A stretch of DNA of 64,000 bases from Microbacterium sp. SMR1 (lineage in GTDB: Bacteria > Actinomycetota > Actinomycetes > Actinomycetales > Microbacteriaceae), in the NCBI RefSeq assembly GCF_003289625.1, contig NZ_QMBN01000001.1:186001-250000 (forward strand). Direction: 5' to 3'. This document shows positions 27,561-39,066 of the stretch, piece after piece (positions within the stretch are counted from its first letter, which is position 1; each line of letters starts with the position of its first letter). Under the pieces are notes generated by a model. That model did not search any database and had not been told where the DNA came from. It saw only the letters and a list, made by a program, of their open reading frames with translations. Both the position numbers and the translations under genes were made by a program.

Positions 27561-28363
27561 AGCGGTCGATCGTCGCAGGTCTCGAAGGCCGCGGCGACCT
27601 CATCGTCCCCATAGCCGCTGCCATGGTGGTGCTGGCCCCGATCGTCGTCGGCGTGAACGCGGCATCCGGCGGCTCGTTCCGCGACAGGTCGGACGTCTTC
27701 GCCATCATGATGTTGGCACCCGTGAGCCTCATCCTGCCGCTCGTCGTCGCCCTGCTGACCTGCCTGCGGCTCTACGCGCAACTCACGGAGCGATTCGTCG
27801 CGAACACGCGCAGCCGCATGAGTGCTCGCGAGTTCGTTCTTCGTCACATGGCGCGGGCCGCCGGGGGAGCGGCGCTCATCTTCTTCCTGTACGTCTTCGC
27901 CGCATTCGTGGTCGCTTTCTACGTCTGGCCGCTGGCCGGCGATCCGGGCATTGACCCAGCGGGATACAACATGACCGTGGAACAGGCCGCGGCGCAAAGC
28001 CTCGAGCGGTCGAGTTACAGCTTCCTGCTCGAATACGGAGAACTCGCCTTCGGTTTCGGGTACGCCGTCTGGGTCTCGCTGAGCTCAGCCGCATTCGCCG
28101 TTCTGTGCTGTTGCTTCCTGGTCACGCTGCCGAATCGCATTCTCGCGCTCGGCCTGCCGTTCCTCATCTATCTGGGCTCGACGGTCGGCGCAGCGCTCAT
28201 CGGGTTGCCCCGTTTCGGCCTGTTGTACTCGCTCTTCCCCTTCGGACTCGAAGCCTCGGCGCCGCTCACCGCTGCGGCTCCCATGCTCGTCCTCGCACCA
28301 GTCACGCTCGTCTTCGCCACTCTCGTGCTTTATCGCGCGCCGACGAACGGTCGGCTTGCGTGA
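27557..28363 (+). CDS. ABC exporter membrane protein (first subunit)
   Basis: 268 residues with about six membrane segments. GAGGGGAG directly precedes ATG 27557. A loop near residue 125-150 (DPAGYNMTVEQAAAQSLERSS) is probably extracytoplasmic. No sequence motif identifies a family, but the gene is translationally coupled (GTGA) to a second membrane protein and that in turn to an ABC ATPase, so it is taken as a permease component. Base composition is somewhat lower in GC than the core genes. Confidence 0.7.
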   Translation: MKRSIVAGLEGRGDLIVPIAAAMVVLAPIVVGVNAASGGSFRDRSDVFAIMMLAPVSLILPLVVALLTCLRLYAQLTERFVANTRSRMSAREFVLRHMARAAGGAALIFFLYVFAAFVVAFYVWPLAGDPGIDPAGYNMTVEQAAAQSLERSSYSFLLEYGELAFGFGYAVWVSLSSAAFAVLCCCFLVTLPNRILALGLPFLIYLGSTVGAALIGLPRFGLLYSLFPFGLEASAPLTAAAPMLVLAPVTLVFATLVLYRAPTNGRLA

Positions 28364-29811
28364 ATCGCTGGGGGATCGCGTTGTGGGCAGCTGTCGCCGC
28401 TGCCGCGTTCGGGTACTGCATCCTCGAGCGGCCAGCGAGCTCGATAGGGCTCGACGAAGACTTGGCGCTCGGGGTGCTGAGCACGCTGACGAGCCCCACC
28501 TTCCTCGCCTTCGTCGTGACCCCGCTGTGGTTGGCCTACGGCGTCCTCGACTCACGGCGCACAGCCGCACTCCTTCGCCTCATCCGTGCCGGCAGCTATT
28601 CCAGCCACCTGCGGCGCATCTGCGGGCGGGCGCTCCGGGCGATACTGCCGCCGCTCCTGGCCGTCATCACCGGAGCGGTGGCAGCGGTCCTCTTCGACTT
28701 AGGCGGACAGCTCGACCGGGATTCCACTCTCATCGCACGCGTCGACGACGTCGGGATGCCGCTCGCGGCGGCGATCGGCGCGCAGGTCGCGCTGCTCGGC
28801 CTTTTCCTCGTGTTGACGAGGATGGTCGTCGAGATGCTGGCCCTGCTGAGCCTCCACGCCGTGGCTGTCGCACTCAGCATCGCGGCGTGGTTGTGGGCGG
28901 CAGCATCCGCGACCGGGTTTCTGCCGCTGGGAGGCCTTGCGGACTTCCGCGCATACACGGTCGTCCCGGCCCTGGCCGCGCAACCGAGGATGATCGGCGA
29001 CGTCGTGCTCGCATACGCGGTCGCCGTCATCGGCCTGATGATCGCGGCGGCTCTGCTCGACCGGGGCGCACGTCAGGCCTCCATCAGTCCTCCCGACTGG
29101 GTATTGCCGAGCGCGGCCGGAGCCCTCGTGGCGCTCTTGGCCGCGGGGGCCTTTGGCGCGCGCGACACCGATCTTGTGGGGTTTCTCATCGGCCTGTACT
29201 TCGGTGCCACCGGAACCATGCTGCAGATGCTCGTCGCGGTGATTCTCGTCGTCGGCTATGCCTTCGCCGCACAGCTCCGGGTGGCCCAGCTCGCGGGCCC
29301 CTGGGGACTGGTGACGGCGTTGCGGTACGGCAGTCGACGTCGTCAGCTCGTCACGATCCTCTCGCGAGAGTTCGGCCACGCACTGACGTACTCGGCAGTG
29401 GTCCTCGTTGCGGCCGCTGCGGCATACTTCGTCGCCGGCGGCCGGACGATCGTGGGCGAGCCTGGCGTGATGCTGCTGCTCTTCCAGACCACGCTGATGC
29501 AGGCGATCCAGATCACGTTCTACGTCGCATGTGTGGCGTGCGCCGTGCTCATCTCGAACAAGCGTGTCAGCGGCCTCGTGGTCATCGGCGTCGTAACCGC
29601 ACTCGCAGCCGTTCCGATTCCCGCCTCGGTGGTGTGGGTGACGCAACGCGCGAGCACAGCGGTCCTCTTCGACGGCGGGTGGGTGGCGTCCATCGCGAAC
29701 GCCCTGCTCCTCACCGCGGCGACGTGCGCCGTCGTCCTCATCGCCACTCGCAGCAGACCGACAACGGTTCCGCTTTTCTCCTCGTCGCCCAGAAAGGTGC
29801 TCAGTCGATGA
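28360..29811 (+). CDS. ABC exporter membrane protein (second subunit)
   Basis: 483 residues with around twelve hydrophobic segments arranged in two similar halves. GTG 28360 overlaps the previous stop. The stop overlaps the ATPase start by ATGA. I see no periplasmic FtsX/MacB-type domain. Together with the 268-residue protein it would form the membrane part of a three-gene exporter; bacteriocin or lantibiotic self-protection systems have this kind of layout (one ATPase, two unlike permeases), but no precursor peptide or modification gene is present. Confidence 0.7.
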   Translation: MNRWGIALWAAVAAAAFGYCILERPASSIGLDEDLALGVLSTLTSPTFLAFVVTPLWLAYGVLDSRRTAALLRLIRAGSYSSHLRRICGRALRAILPPLLAVITGAVAAVLFDLGGQLDRDSTLIARVDDVGMPLAAAIGAQVALLGLFLVLTRMVVEMLALLSLHAVAVALSIAAWLWAAASATGFLPLGGLADFRAYTVVPALAAQPRMIGDVVLAYAVAVIGLMIAAALLDRGARQASISPPDWVLPSAAGALVALLAAGAFGARDTDLVGFLIGLYFGATGTMLQMLVAVILVVGYAFAAQLRVAQLAGPWGLVTALRYGSRRRQLVTILSREFGHALTYSAVVLVAAAAAYFVAGGRTIVGEPGVMLLLFQTTLMQAIQITFYVACVACAVLISNKRVSGLVVIGVVTALAAVPIPASVVWVTQRASTAVLFDGGWVASIANALLLTAATCAVVLIATRSRPTTVPLFSSSPRKVLSR

Positions 29812-30458
29812 ACAACGTCGTAGAGGTGCGCGATGTCAGCGTGACCCTCGGAGGTATCGACCTCTACCGGGGTGCGACCCTCAACCTGCGTCGCGGAGCC
29901 ACGGTGGCGCTCACCGGGCCCAATGGGTCGGGCAAGTCGGTGCTGCTCAAGGTGATCTGCGGATTCGTCACGCCAGATTCCGGCAGCGTCTGGATTGATC
30001 CGTCACTGCTCTCTTCGCGCCGCACATTCCCGGAGCGATTCGGCATCGCGATCGACGGCCCCGCCTACATCCCGGGTCGCACGGGCCTGCAGAATCTCCT
30101 CGAACTCGCTCGTATCCGCCGTCAGATCACCGTCGAGGACGTCAGAGCCACGATGATGCGTGTCGGGCTAGATCCCGATGCGAAGCAGAAGGTGCGCAAC
30201 TACTCGCTCGGGATGAAGCAGAAGCTGTCACTCGCTCAGGCCCTGATGGAGCAGCCGGAGGTTCTCCTGTTGGATGAGCCTTTCAACGCGCTGGACAAGG
30301 CCAGCGTCGAGCGTGTCACCGAGATCCTCCGCGCGGAGCGGGAGCGAGGCACGACGATCCTGTTCACGAGTCATAGCGACCGTGACGTCTATGCCCTGGC
30401 CGACGAGGTCTTCCGAGTGGAGGAGCAGCGCCTGAACTACTCACAGGTGGAGCTTTAG
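29808..30458 (+). CDS. ABC transporter ATP-binding protein
   Basis: Short ATPase of 216 residues. Walker A GPNGSGKS lies near residues 38-45, the signature is NYSLGMKQKLSLAQALM, Walker B is VLLLDEPFNALDKA, and the switch His is in TSHSDRD. It ends soon after the core, without the C-terminal extension found in DrrA-type proteins. Third and last gene of the exporter operon. BcrA-like immunity ATPases are the nearest match in style. Confidence 0.88.
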   Translation: MNNVVEVRDVSVTLGGIDLYRGATLNLRRGATVALTGPNGSGKSVLLKVICGFVTPDSGSVWIDPSLLSSRRTFPERFGIAIDGPAYIPGRTGLQNLLELARIRRQITVEDVRATMMRVGLDPDAKQKVRNYSLGMKQKLSLAQALMEQPEVLLLDEPFNALDKASVERVTEILRAERERGTTILFTSHSDRDVYALADEVFRVEEQRLNYSQVEL

Positions 30459-30468
30459 CCTCAGACAG

Positions 30469-30555
30469 ATGAACCTCCGCGTGCGGCAAACCGAGACCAT
30501 AACCGCGTCCAGCGTGACCCCGCAGTTCGTCAGGGATCTCATCGACCTCGCGTGA
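30469..30555 (+). CDS. Possible 28-aa ORF between exporter and SRPBCC gene
   Basis: ATG 30469 opens 28 codons ending in TGA 30553-30555, overlapping a possible GTG start at 30552. No ribosome-binding site is evident and the peptide (ends FVRDLIDLA) matches nothing I know. Could be a remnant. Confidence 0.2.
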   Translation: MNLRVRQTETITASSVTPQFVRDLIDLA

Positions 30556-30587
30556 CCGACCCTCATACTCATAGCAAAGAGAACCGC

Positions 30588-31007
30588 ATGACTTCTCTCA
30601 CCGCCACCCGCGAGATGCGCGCGGACCCCCAGACCATCGCGGACGTCATTCTCGACATCTCGGCCCTCGCCGACTGGAATCCCGCGCTGCACAGGACGGA
30701 CACCCGCGATAGGCGAGCCCGAATCGGGCACCCGTACTCGGTCTCCACCCGCGTGCCCGGCCGCGCGACGCTTGCGTACCTCGAAGCGTCCCCTGATCGG
30801 ATCGTCTGGACATTGAAGGTAGCTGGGGGGTCGGAAATAGGCGAATGGTCGCTGCAGCCCACCGGAGCGACGACACGAGTGACCCACCGGATGGTGCACG
30901 AAGGGCCGCTCTTCATGCTCATGCGGCACGCAATGGCTCCGGTGCCCGACTTGCGGCTCGACAGGCTTCAGGCGCGCGCCGAGCATTACCAGGGGTTCCG
31001 GCGCTGA
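30588..31007 (+). CDS. SRPBCC (polyketide cyclase/START-like) family protein
   Basis: 139 residues of the helix-grip fold. Typical features are the start MTSLTATREMRADPQTIADVILD, the ALADWNPAL segment with its WNP, and the C-terminal long helix after GATTRVTHRMVHEGP. These proteins bind hydrophobic ligands in a central cavity; no ligand can be inferred. ATG 30588 has AAAGAGA upstream; a GTG at 30552 would add 12 polar residues. Convergent with the UvrA-like gene, 10 bases away. Confidence 0.8.
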   Translation: MTSLTATREMRADPQTIADVILDISALADWNPALHRTDTRDRRARIGHPYSVSTRVPGRATLAYLEASPDRIVWTLKVAGGSEIGEWSLQPTGATTRVTHRMVHEGPLFMLMRHAMAPVPDLRLDRLQARAEHYQGFRR

Positions 31008-31017
31008 CGCGAGGATC

Positions 31018-33579
<2,562 letters not shown>

Positions 33580-33585
33580 CGGGCA

Positions 33586-33591
33586 AGCCTA
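33586..33591 (-). promoter_or_regulatory. -10 element of leaderless UvrA-like gene
   Basis: TAGGCT on the minus strand, six bases before ATG 33579. It forms an inverted pair with the -10 of the MFS gene, 18 bases away. Confidence 0.55.
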
Positions 33592-33609
33592 CGTGTCGGA
33601 GGTGCGCCC

Positions 33610-33615
33610 TAGGCT
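33610..33615 (+). promoter_or_regulatory. -10 element of leaderless MFS gene
   Basis: TAGGCT, six bases before GTG 33622. Its -35 position would fall exactly on the -10 of the divergent gene. Confidence 0.55.
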
Positions 33616-33621
33616 CGTGCG

Positions 33622-34890
33622 GTGGGTATCGCAGAGTGGGTCGCGCCGCACCGTCTGGGTCGTGACTTCCGGTGGCTGTTCGCTTCGTCGCTGACGAGCA
33701 ACATCGGCGACGGCATCGCCCTCGCAGCCGCACCGCTCCTGATCGCGTCGATGACCGATTCGCCCATCCTGGTGGCCTCCGGTGCCGTCATGCAGTTCCT
33801 GCCGTGGCTGCTGTTCGGGCTCCACGCCGGCGCGATCGCCGACCGGGTCGACCGACGGGTCCTGATCATGGTGGCCAACGGCATCCGGGCTCTCGTGCTG
33901 GTCGGTCTGTGCGTCTTCCTCGTCACTGGGCTCGCCAGCATCTGGATGGTGCTGATCGTGGCGTTCCTCTACGGCATCGCCGAGGTGTTCGTCGACACGA
34001 CGAGCAGCACTCTGCTGCCGATGATGGTGCGCAAGAGCGACCTCGGCATCGGCAATGCGCGCCTCCAGGCCGGGTTCCTCGTGGCGAATCAGCTCGGCGG
34101 TCCACCGCTGGGCGCCTTCCTGTTCGCCGTGGGATCGTTCTGGCCGTTCGCCGTCCAGGGGCTGTGCGTCGCGCTCGCGATCGTCCTCATCTCGCGCATC
34201 ACGGCGACGAAGCGCATCGACCCGGCGGACGGACCGCGTGAGCGTAGTCCGGTGCACACCGACATCCTCAGCGGTATCCGCTGGCTGTGGCGCAACCCGC
34301 CGGTGCGGACGCTCGTGATCATCATCCTCACCTTCAACGTGACCTGGGCCGCGCCCTGGGGTGTGCTCGTCCTCTACGCGACCGACTACCTGCGGATGGG
34401 GCCGGTCGGGTACGGCGCGCTGACGACGGCTTCCGCGATCGGCGGATTGGCGGCGACCCTGCTCTTCGGAAGGCTCGAACGACGCTTCTCGTTCGCCGCG
34501 CTCATGCGTGTGTGCCTCACCGCCGAGGTGCTCATGCACCTCGCGTTCGCCCTGACGACCTCGGGGGCGGTCGCCTTCGTCATCATGATCGCGTTCGGCG
34601 CCTACGCCTTCGTCTGGGCCACGATCTCGACCACCGTTCGGCAGCGCCTCGTTCCCCACGAGCTGCAGGGCCGCATCGCCTCGGTCAACATGGTCGGGGT
34701 CTTCGGCGGACTCGTGATCGGGCAGGCGCTCGGCGGGGTCATCGCCCAGGTCTGGGGACCGACCGGCCCCTGGTGGTTCGCCTTCGTCGGCGCGGCGCTG
34801 ACCCTGCTGCTGGTCTGGCGTCCGATCACGCACATCGCGGCGGCTCCGCCAGCCGTTGACGACGAGACGGAGGCTGTCGCGGCCGGGTGA
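33622..34890 (+). CDS. MFS transporter
   Basis: 422 residues with twelve predicted helices in two halves, linked by a central loop ([20 protein letters not shown]). The [13 protein letters not shown] loop between helices 2 and 3 is the MFS signature, and the helix-4 region resembles the enterobactin exporter/EntS-like MFS_3 group. GTG 33622 lies six bases after a -10 box. It diverges from the UvrA-like gene and is probably an exporter for a toxic compound; the substrate is not known. Confidence 0.9.
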   Translation: MGIAEWVAPHRLGRDFRWLFASSLTSNIGDGIALAAAPLLIASMTDSPILVASGAVMQFLPWLLFGLHAGAIADRVDRRVLIMVANGIRALVLVGLCVFLVTGLASIWMVLIVAFLYGIAEVFVDTTSSTLLPMMVRKSDLGIGNARLQAGFLVANQLGGPPLGAFLFAVGSFWPFAVQGLCVALAIVLISRITATKRIDPADGPRERSPVHTDILSGIRWLWRNPPVRTLVIIILTFNVTWAAPWGVLVLYATDYLRMGPVGYGALTTASAIGGLAATLLFGRLERRFSFAALMRVCLTAEVLMHLAFALTTSGAVAFVIMIAFGAYAFVWATISTTVRQRLVPHELQGRIASVNMVGVFGGLVIGQALGGVIAQVWGPTGPWWFAFVGAALTLLLVWRPITHIAAAPPAVDDETEAVAAG

Positions 34891-34895
34891 CCGGC

Positions 34896-35930
34896 CTACC
34901 GCTCGTCGAGCTGCGCCATCGCATCGGCCAGTACGCGCGCGACGGGCCAGGCTCCGTCTGCCGTGTTGCTCATCACAGTCGCGGTGGTCGCGGTCGGCGG
35001 GTGATGAACGGACCGGAACGACGAGCCGACGTCGCACCCTTCGAGGACGACACCTGGTCCGGTCTCGTTGAGCCAGAAACCGAGACCGTACCGCATCTCC
35101 TCGTCTCCGACGAAGGAACGCGGGGCGGTCATCAGCGCCACGGTGTCGGGCGAGACGATGCGTCCGGCGAAGAACGCGCGCCAGAACCGGTGAACGTCGG
35201 CGGCCGTCGTGGAGGCGCCGCCGTCGCCATTGGCGCGGACGGGCAGGTGCAGCGTGTTGACGCGCAGTCCGTCGTCGAAGACGTATCCGCGGGCATGATT
35301 CCCGTCGAGCTCGTCGGTGCGGGGGAAGCCGGTGTCGACGAGGCCGGCCGGGACGAGGACGAGGTCGTGCACCACCTCGTGGAAGACGCGGCCCGTGACC
35401 CGTTCGAGGACGATCGCGAGCACGACGTAGCCGCTGTTGCAGTAGGCGAAGGTCTCGCCGGGAGCGGCCTTCGGCGGGATGCCGTCGAGCAGGGGCAGGA
35501 ACGCCTCCGCGGTCGTGAGCGTGTGCGCGGGCACTCCGAGGTAGAACTCCGATACATCGAGGTCGTCGTCCTCGTCTATGTAATCGCCGATTCCCGAGGT
35601 GTGGCCGAGGAGGTGCTCGACGGTCACCGCGTCGTCGATGAGCGGCAGATCGTCACCGAGCACCCCTCGAACGGCGGTGTCGAGCGCGAGCCGGCCGTCT
35701 TCGACGAGTCGCATGATGGCGAGTGCCGTGAAAGCCTTGCTCCCTGACGCGATCGCGAAGCGCGTGCTCTCGGAGACGGGCCTCTGGCTCGCCCGGTCGG
35801 CCATCCCGTGCGCACTGCGCCACACGGACAGATCGCCCGAGTCGACGCGGACGATCCCCGAGAACGGTTCCTCGTCGAGCGCGGCCTGAAGCGCTCGCTC
35901 GTCGATGATGATGCTCTGCGTCGTGCTCAT
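34896..35930 (-). CDS. Beta-lactamase-fold serine hydrolase
   Basis: 344 residues from ATG 35930. S-x-x-K is SGSK near residue 64, the second motif YCN lies in FAYCNSGYVVL, and the protein ends with a typical C-terminal helix. No signal peptide is seen, so it is probably a cytoplasmic esterase or peptidase of the EstB/PBP4* group. In-frame codons extend 16 residues upstream but add an unlikely basic stretch. Convergent with the MFS gene with five bases between stops. Confidence 0.85.
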   Translation of the reverse strand: MSTTQSIIIDERALQAALDEEPFSGIVRVDSGDLSVWRSAHGMADRASQRPVSESTRFAIASGSKAFTALAIMRLVEDGRLALDTAVRGVLGDDLPLIDDAVTVEHLLGHTSGIGDYIDEDDDLDVSEFYLGVPAHTLTTAEAFLPLLDGIPPKAAPGETFAYCNSGYVVLAIVLERVTGRVFHEVVHDLVLVPAGLVDTGFPRTDELDGNHARGYVFDDGLRVNTLHLPVRANGDGGASTTAADVHRFWRAFFAGRIVSPDTVALMTAPRSFVGDEEMRYGLGFWLNETGPGVVLEGCDVGSSFRSVHHPPTATTATVMSNTADGAWPVARVLADAMAQLDER

Positions 35931-36096
35931 ACCCCCACTGTGCCAGTGGCGCGGAGGTCGGCGCGATTGCTCCTCCACCTTTCGATGGAGATCGCGGATT
36001 GCCGCCGTTCGAACGTCGAGCCGCGTGCGGCCTCCTTCCTACAGTCGACGACGACCCCGTTCCTCGGGGTCCGACGACGACCGGAAGGAAACCCTC

Positions 36097-37026
36097 ATGG
36101 CCACCATTCACGTCGGCTCCACCTCCGAGAGGAGCGTCACCGGCATCATCCGCCGGCGGCCCCTCGTATCGTTCTTCGTGCTCGCGCTGGGTCTCAGCTG
36201 GGTGGCCTGGACCCCGTGGATCCTCTCGAACGACGGTCTCGGCGTCTGGGATTACGCGTTCCCGCAGATCTTCGGCACCTCGCAGTTCACCGGGATGCTC
36301 TTCGGCGCATACCTCGGGCCGCTCGGTGCGGCATTCGTCGTGACCGCGGTGACGGGCGGACGCGCGGGACTGCGTGTCTGGGTCGGGCGGCTGCTGCGGT
36401 GGCGAGTCTCGCCGCGGTGGTACGCCGTCGCGCTGCTCGCGGTGCCGCTGGCCGTGCTGTCGCTCGGATTCCTCGCATCCGGCGGGCAGGCTCAAGCGCC
36501 CAGCCTCATCGCGATCGCGCTGTACGTGCCCGCACTCCTGCTGCAGATGCTGACGACGGGGCTGGCCGAAGAGCCGGGCTGGCGCGACTTCGCCCTGCCG
36601 CCGCTGCAGGAGCGCTTCGGTCCGCTCGGCGCTGCGGCGATCCTCGGGCCGCTGTGGGGCATCTGGCACCTGCCGCTGTTCCTCACCGAGTGGGGATCAT
36701 GGCCGGACGTGACATGGCTGAATGTCGTGGAGTTCGTCGCCTTCAGCGCGCTGTTCAACGTCGTGATCATGTGGCTGTTCAACCGTTCGGGACAGAGCCT
36801 GCCGATCGTGATGCTCTTCCATGTGAGCCTGAACAACACCGTCACGGTGTTCTGGGCGGAGATGTTCCCGACCGTGGGCGGTGACCAGTTGCAGCACGTG
36901 CTCCTGATCGGTGCGGCAGTGGCCGCGGTTGTCACGATCACGCTCACCCGCGGGCGTCTCGGACTTCCGGCGGGTTCGCCCGTGATGGGGCATCGCGCGC
37001 CGGAAGCCGCAAAGATAGCGGCATGA
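36097..37026 (+). CDS. CPBP family intramembrane glutamic endopeptidase
   Basis: 309 residues with about eight membrane segments. The CPBP (Abi/Rce1) motifs are present in order: EEPGWRDFALPPLQ (motif 1 Glu-Glu and Arg), GIWHLPLF (motif 2 His) and FNVVIMWLFN (motif 3), then FHVSLNN (motif 4 His). AAGGAA precedes ATG 36097; a TACAGT box at 36040-36045 may be its promoter. The stop overlaps the start of a histidine kinase by ATGA. Family members cleave membrane-embedded peptides; here the coupling to a two-component system suggests a role in envelope signalling. Confidence 0.88.
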   Translation: MATIHVGSTSERSVTGIIRRRPLVSFFVLALGLSWVAWTPWILSNDGLGVWDYAFPQIFGTSQFTGMLFGAYLGPLGAAFVVTAVTGGRAGLRVWVGRLLRWRVSPRWYAVALLAVPLAVLSLGFLASGGQAQAPSLIAIALYVPALLLQMLTTGLAEEPGWRDFALPPLQERFGPLGAAAILGPLWGIWHLPLFLTEWGSWPDVTWLNVVEFVAFSALFNVVIMWLFNRSGQSLPIVMLFHVSLNNTVTVFWAEMFPTVGGDQLQHVLLIGAAVAAVVTITLTRGRLGLPAGSPVMGHRAPEAAKIAA

Positions 37027-38255
37027 GTCGGATGCGGCGTGCGCCGAGCGTCACGGATGTCGTCGTGGCGCTCGGCACCGGCGCTGTGACGCTGCTCGCG
37101 CTGGCGGCTGCGCCCGAGCTGTTCGCAGATCACGCGACGCCGAGCCTCGGGTCCGCTTCGTGGTGGGTTTTCGCCGCCGTCCTCATCGTGCAGGCGGCCG
37201 CGCTGTGCTTCGCGCGCTCGATCCCCGTGACGGTGCTGCTCGGCACGTCGGCCGGGGCGCTGCTCATCGGGATCACCACACCGACGGGACTCGGCAGCCT
37301 CGCCGACGCCGCCGTGCTGGTCGCCGTTCTGCGCGCGACCCCGGTCGTGACGGTGCCGGCCCTTCGGATCGTGCTGCCGGTGGCCGGCCTCCTCGTCGCA
37401 GGTGGACAGGCCGCCGACATCCTCGGGTCGAGCGCGGTGACCGTGCCGGCCGCGGCGGGCGCGGCGCTGCTGCAAGCCGTCGCCATCGTCGCTCTGCCGG
37501 CCGCGGGGGTGCTCGCGGTGACAGCTCGGCGCGACGCCCGTCGGGCTGAGCAGGGCGAGAGCGAGGCGGTGCGCCGTGAACGGGCCGCGGTCGTGGACGC
37601 CGCGGTCGCCCGCGAACGCACCGCGATGGCGCGCGAACTGCATGACATCGCCGCCCATCACGTATCGAGCATCGCGCTGATGTCGGGGGTCATCGAGCGC
37701 CAGATAGCGACCGACCCGGATGCTGCTCGGGTGGCCGTCCGGCAGGTGCGCGAACAGAGCCGCGTGCTGCTCGACGATCTCCGCCAGCTCGTCGGGCTGC
37801 TTCGCCGCGACGGTGACGGGCGCGACACGGTCGAGACGATCGAGACCGTTGCCGCTCTGGTCGACGCTGCCCGGGCCACGGGGCGCGCGGTCGAGTTCTC
37901 GATGGATCGAGGCGCTGCACAGGTCGGCCCGCTCGGTCAGCTCGTGGTGTACCGGATGGTGCAGGAAGCGCTCGCCAACGCCGCTCGGCATGCTCCCGGG
38001 GCGCCGTGCGAGGTTCGCCTCGACGGCACTCGGCCCGGCGTCTTCGTCGCGACCGTGCGTGACGCGGGTCTCTCGCCTGCCCTCGCGATGCCGGCCGCCG
38101 ATACCGCTCGCGAGGGGTTCGGACTGCTCGGGATGCGCGAACGGGCGGGCCTCGTGGGCGGCACGCTGGAAGCGGGACCGGAGGCCGGCGGCGGTTGGCG
38201 TGTCCGGCTCACTGTGCCGGCCGAGGCGCTCGATGGCGCGGAAGCGAGCTCATGA
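37023..38255 (+). CDS. Sensor histidine kinase (NarL-partner, HisKA_3 type)
   Basis: 410 residues. Four or more N-terminal membrane helices (to about residue 165) with little external loop, a short coiled segment rich in Arg/Glu, the HisKA_3 dimerisation block with phospho-acceptor His at residue 207 (ARELHDIAAHH), and an HATPase_c domain (VQEALANAARHAPG; GFGLLGMRERAGLVGG). It is coupled by ATGA both to the CPBP protease before it and to its response regulator after it. Stimulus unknown; the membrane-buried sensor suggests envelope stress. Confidence 0.92.
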   Translation: MSRMRRAPSVTDVVVALGTGAVTLLALAAAPELFADHATPSLGSASWWVFAAVLIVQAAALCFARSIPVTVLLGTSAGALLIGITTPTGLGSLADAAVLVAVLRATPVVTVPALRIVLPVAGLLVAGGQAADILGSSAVTVPAAAGAALLQAVAIVALPAAGVLAVTARRDARRAEQGESEAVRRERAAVVDAAVARERTAMARELHDIAAHHVSSIALMSGVIERQIATDPDAARVAVRQVREQSRVLLDDLRQLVGLLRRDGDGRDTVETIETVAALVDAARATGRAVEFSMDRGAAQVGPLGQLVVYRMVQEALANAARHAPGAPCEVRLDGTRPGVFVATVRDAGLSPALAMPAADTAREGFGLLGMRERAGLVGGTLEAGPEAGGGWRVRLTVPAEALDGAEASS

Positions 38256-38923
38256 TCCGCGTGCTCGTCGCCGACGATCAGCCTCTGGCGCGGGCGGGGC
38301 TCGCCGCGCTGCTGGCGGCTGAAGATGACATCGAGGTGGTCGCGACGGCATCCGACGGCATCCAAGCGCTCGAATCGGCGACGTCGCTGCAGCCCGATGT
38401 CGCCTGCCTCGACGTCCGGATGCCGGGTCTCAGCGGTATCGAGGTGGCGCGGGCGCTCGCCGGTCGGGGAGAAGACGAACCCGCCATCCCGGTGCTGATC
38501 CTCACGACCTTCGACATCGACGAGTACGTGTTCGAGGCGCTGGAGGCCGGGGCGTCGGGATTCCTTCTGAAAGACGCCGAGCCCGAAGAGATCGTCCGAG
38601 CGGTGCGAAACGTCGCTGCGGGCAACGGCACCCTCGATCAGGCCGTCACGCGGCGAGTGCTGCGGGAGTTCTCACGCCGACGTGCATTGCAGCGTGTGTC
38701 GACGGCCACCGAGGCCGCCGACCACCTCACGCCGCGAGAGCGCGAGATTCTCGAGCTGCTGGCACAGGGAATGTCGAACGACGAGATCGCCGAGGCGTTG
38801 ACGGTCGAGGTCAGCACCGTCAAGTCGCACCTGGTGCGCATCCTGACGAAGCTCGGGGTGCGTTCGCGCCTGCAGGCGGTCGTCTGGGCGTATCAGAACA
38901 AGGTCGTCACGCCGCTGGACTGA
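38252..38923 (+). CDS. NarL/FixJ-family response regulator
   Basis: 223 residues. Receiver domain with phosphorylation site Asp54 (ACLDVRMPG), conserved DD near residue 8 and a Lys in LLKDAEPEE; LuxR-type HTH at about 160-208 (LTPREREILELLAQGMSNDEIAEAL, VSTVKSHLVRIL). ATG 38252 overlaps the kinase stop. Third gene of the protease-kinase-regulator operon; the divergence of function cannot be read from sequence, but autoregulation of the CPBP gene is a fair guess. Confidence 0.93.
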   Translation: MIRVLVADDQPLARAGLAALLAAEDDIEVVATASDGIQALESATSLQPDVACLDVRMPGLSGIEVARALAGRGEDEPAIPVLILTTFDIDEYVFEALEAGASGFLLKDAEPEEIVRAVRNVAAGNGTLDQAVTRRVLREFSRRRALQRVSTATEAADHLTPREREILELLAQGMSNDEIAEALTVEVSTVKSHLVRILTKLGVRSRLQAVVWAYQNKVVTPLD

Positions 38924-38993
38924 GCCGGGGGACCGGGATCACCGCCGATTCCTCCCCAGGGGGAGAGGGGCGTCGGAGCAGCGATCCTGCCAC

Positions 38994-38999
38994 TACCGT
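38994..38999 (+). promoter_or_regulatory. -10-like element of galactan operon
   Basis: TACCGT; the transcript would start near 39006, some 20 bases before the operator palindrome. No good -35 is seen. Confidence 0.35.
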
Positions 39000-39025
39000 C
39001 ATGGACTCAGATGGACCGCGCCAGT

Positions 39026-39047
39026 TGACTGGGACCGGTCACAGTCA
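39026..39047. promoter_or_regulatory. 22-bp near-perfect palindrome, candidate LacI-type operator of galactan operon
   Basis: Outer arms TGACTG and CAGTCA and inner arms GACC and GGTC match; only one position per arm breaks the symmetry. The centre is C|G, as in LacI-family operators. It lies 19 bases before the ATG of the binding-protein gene and just after a -10-like box, a position suited to repression. Confidence 0.6.
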
Positions 39048-39066
39048 CGGCAACGAGGGAGTTCGC

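Noticed and set aside
24423-31010. Second copy of the tRNA-Pro 3' end as an att repeat
   Set aside because: I looked for the TTCAAATCC and ATCCCGAC segments further downstream and saw no convincing duplicate.
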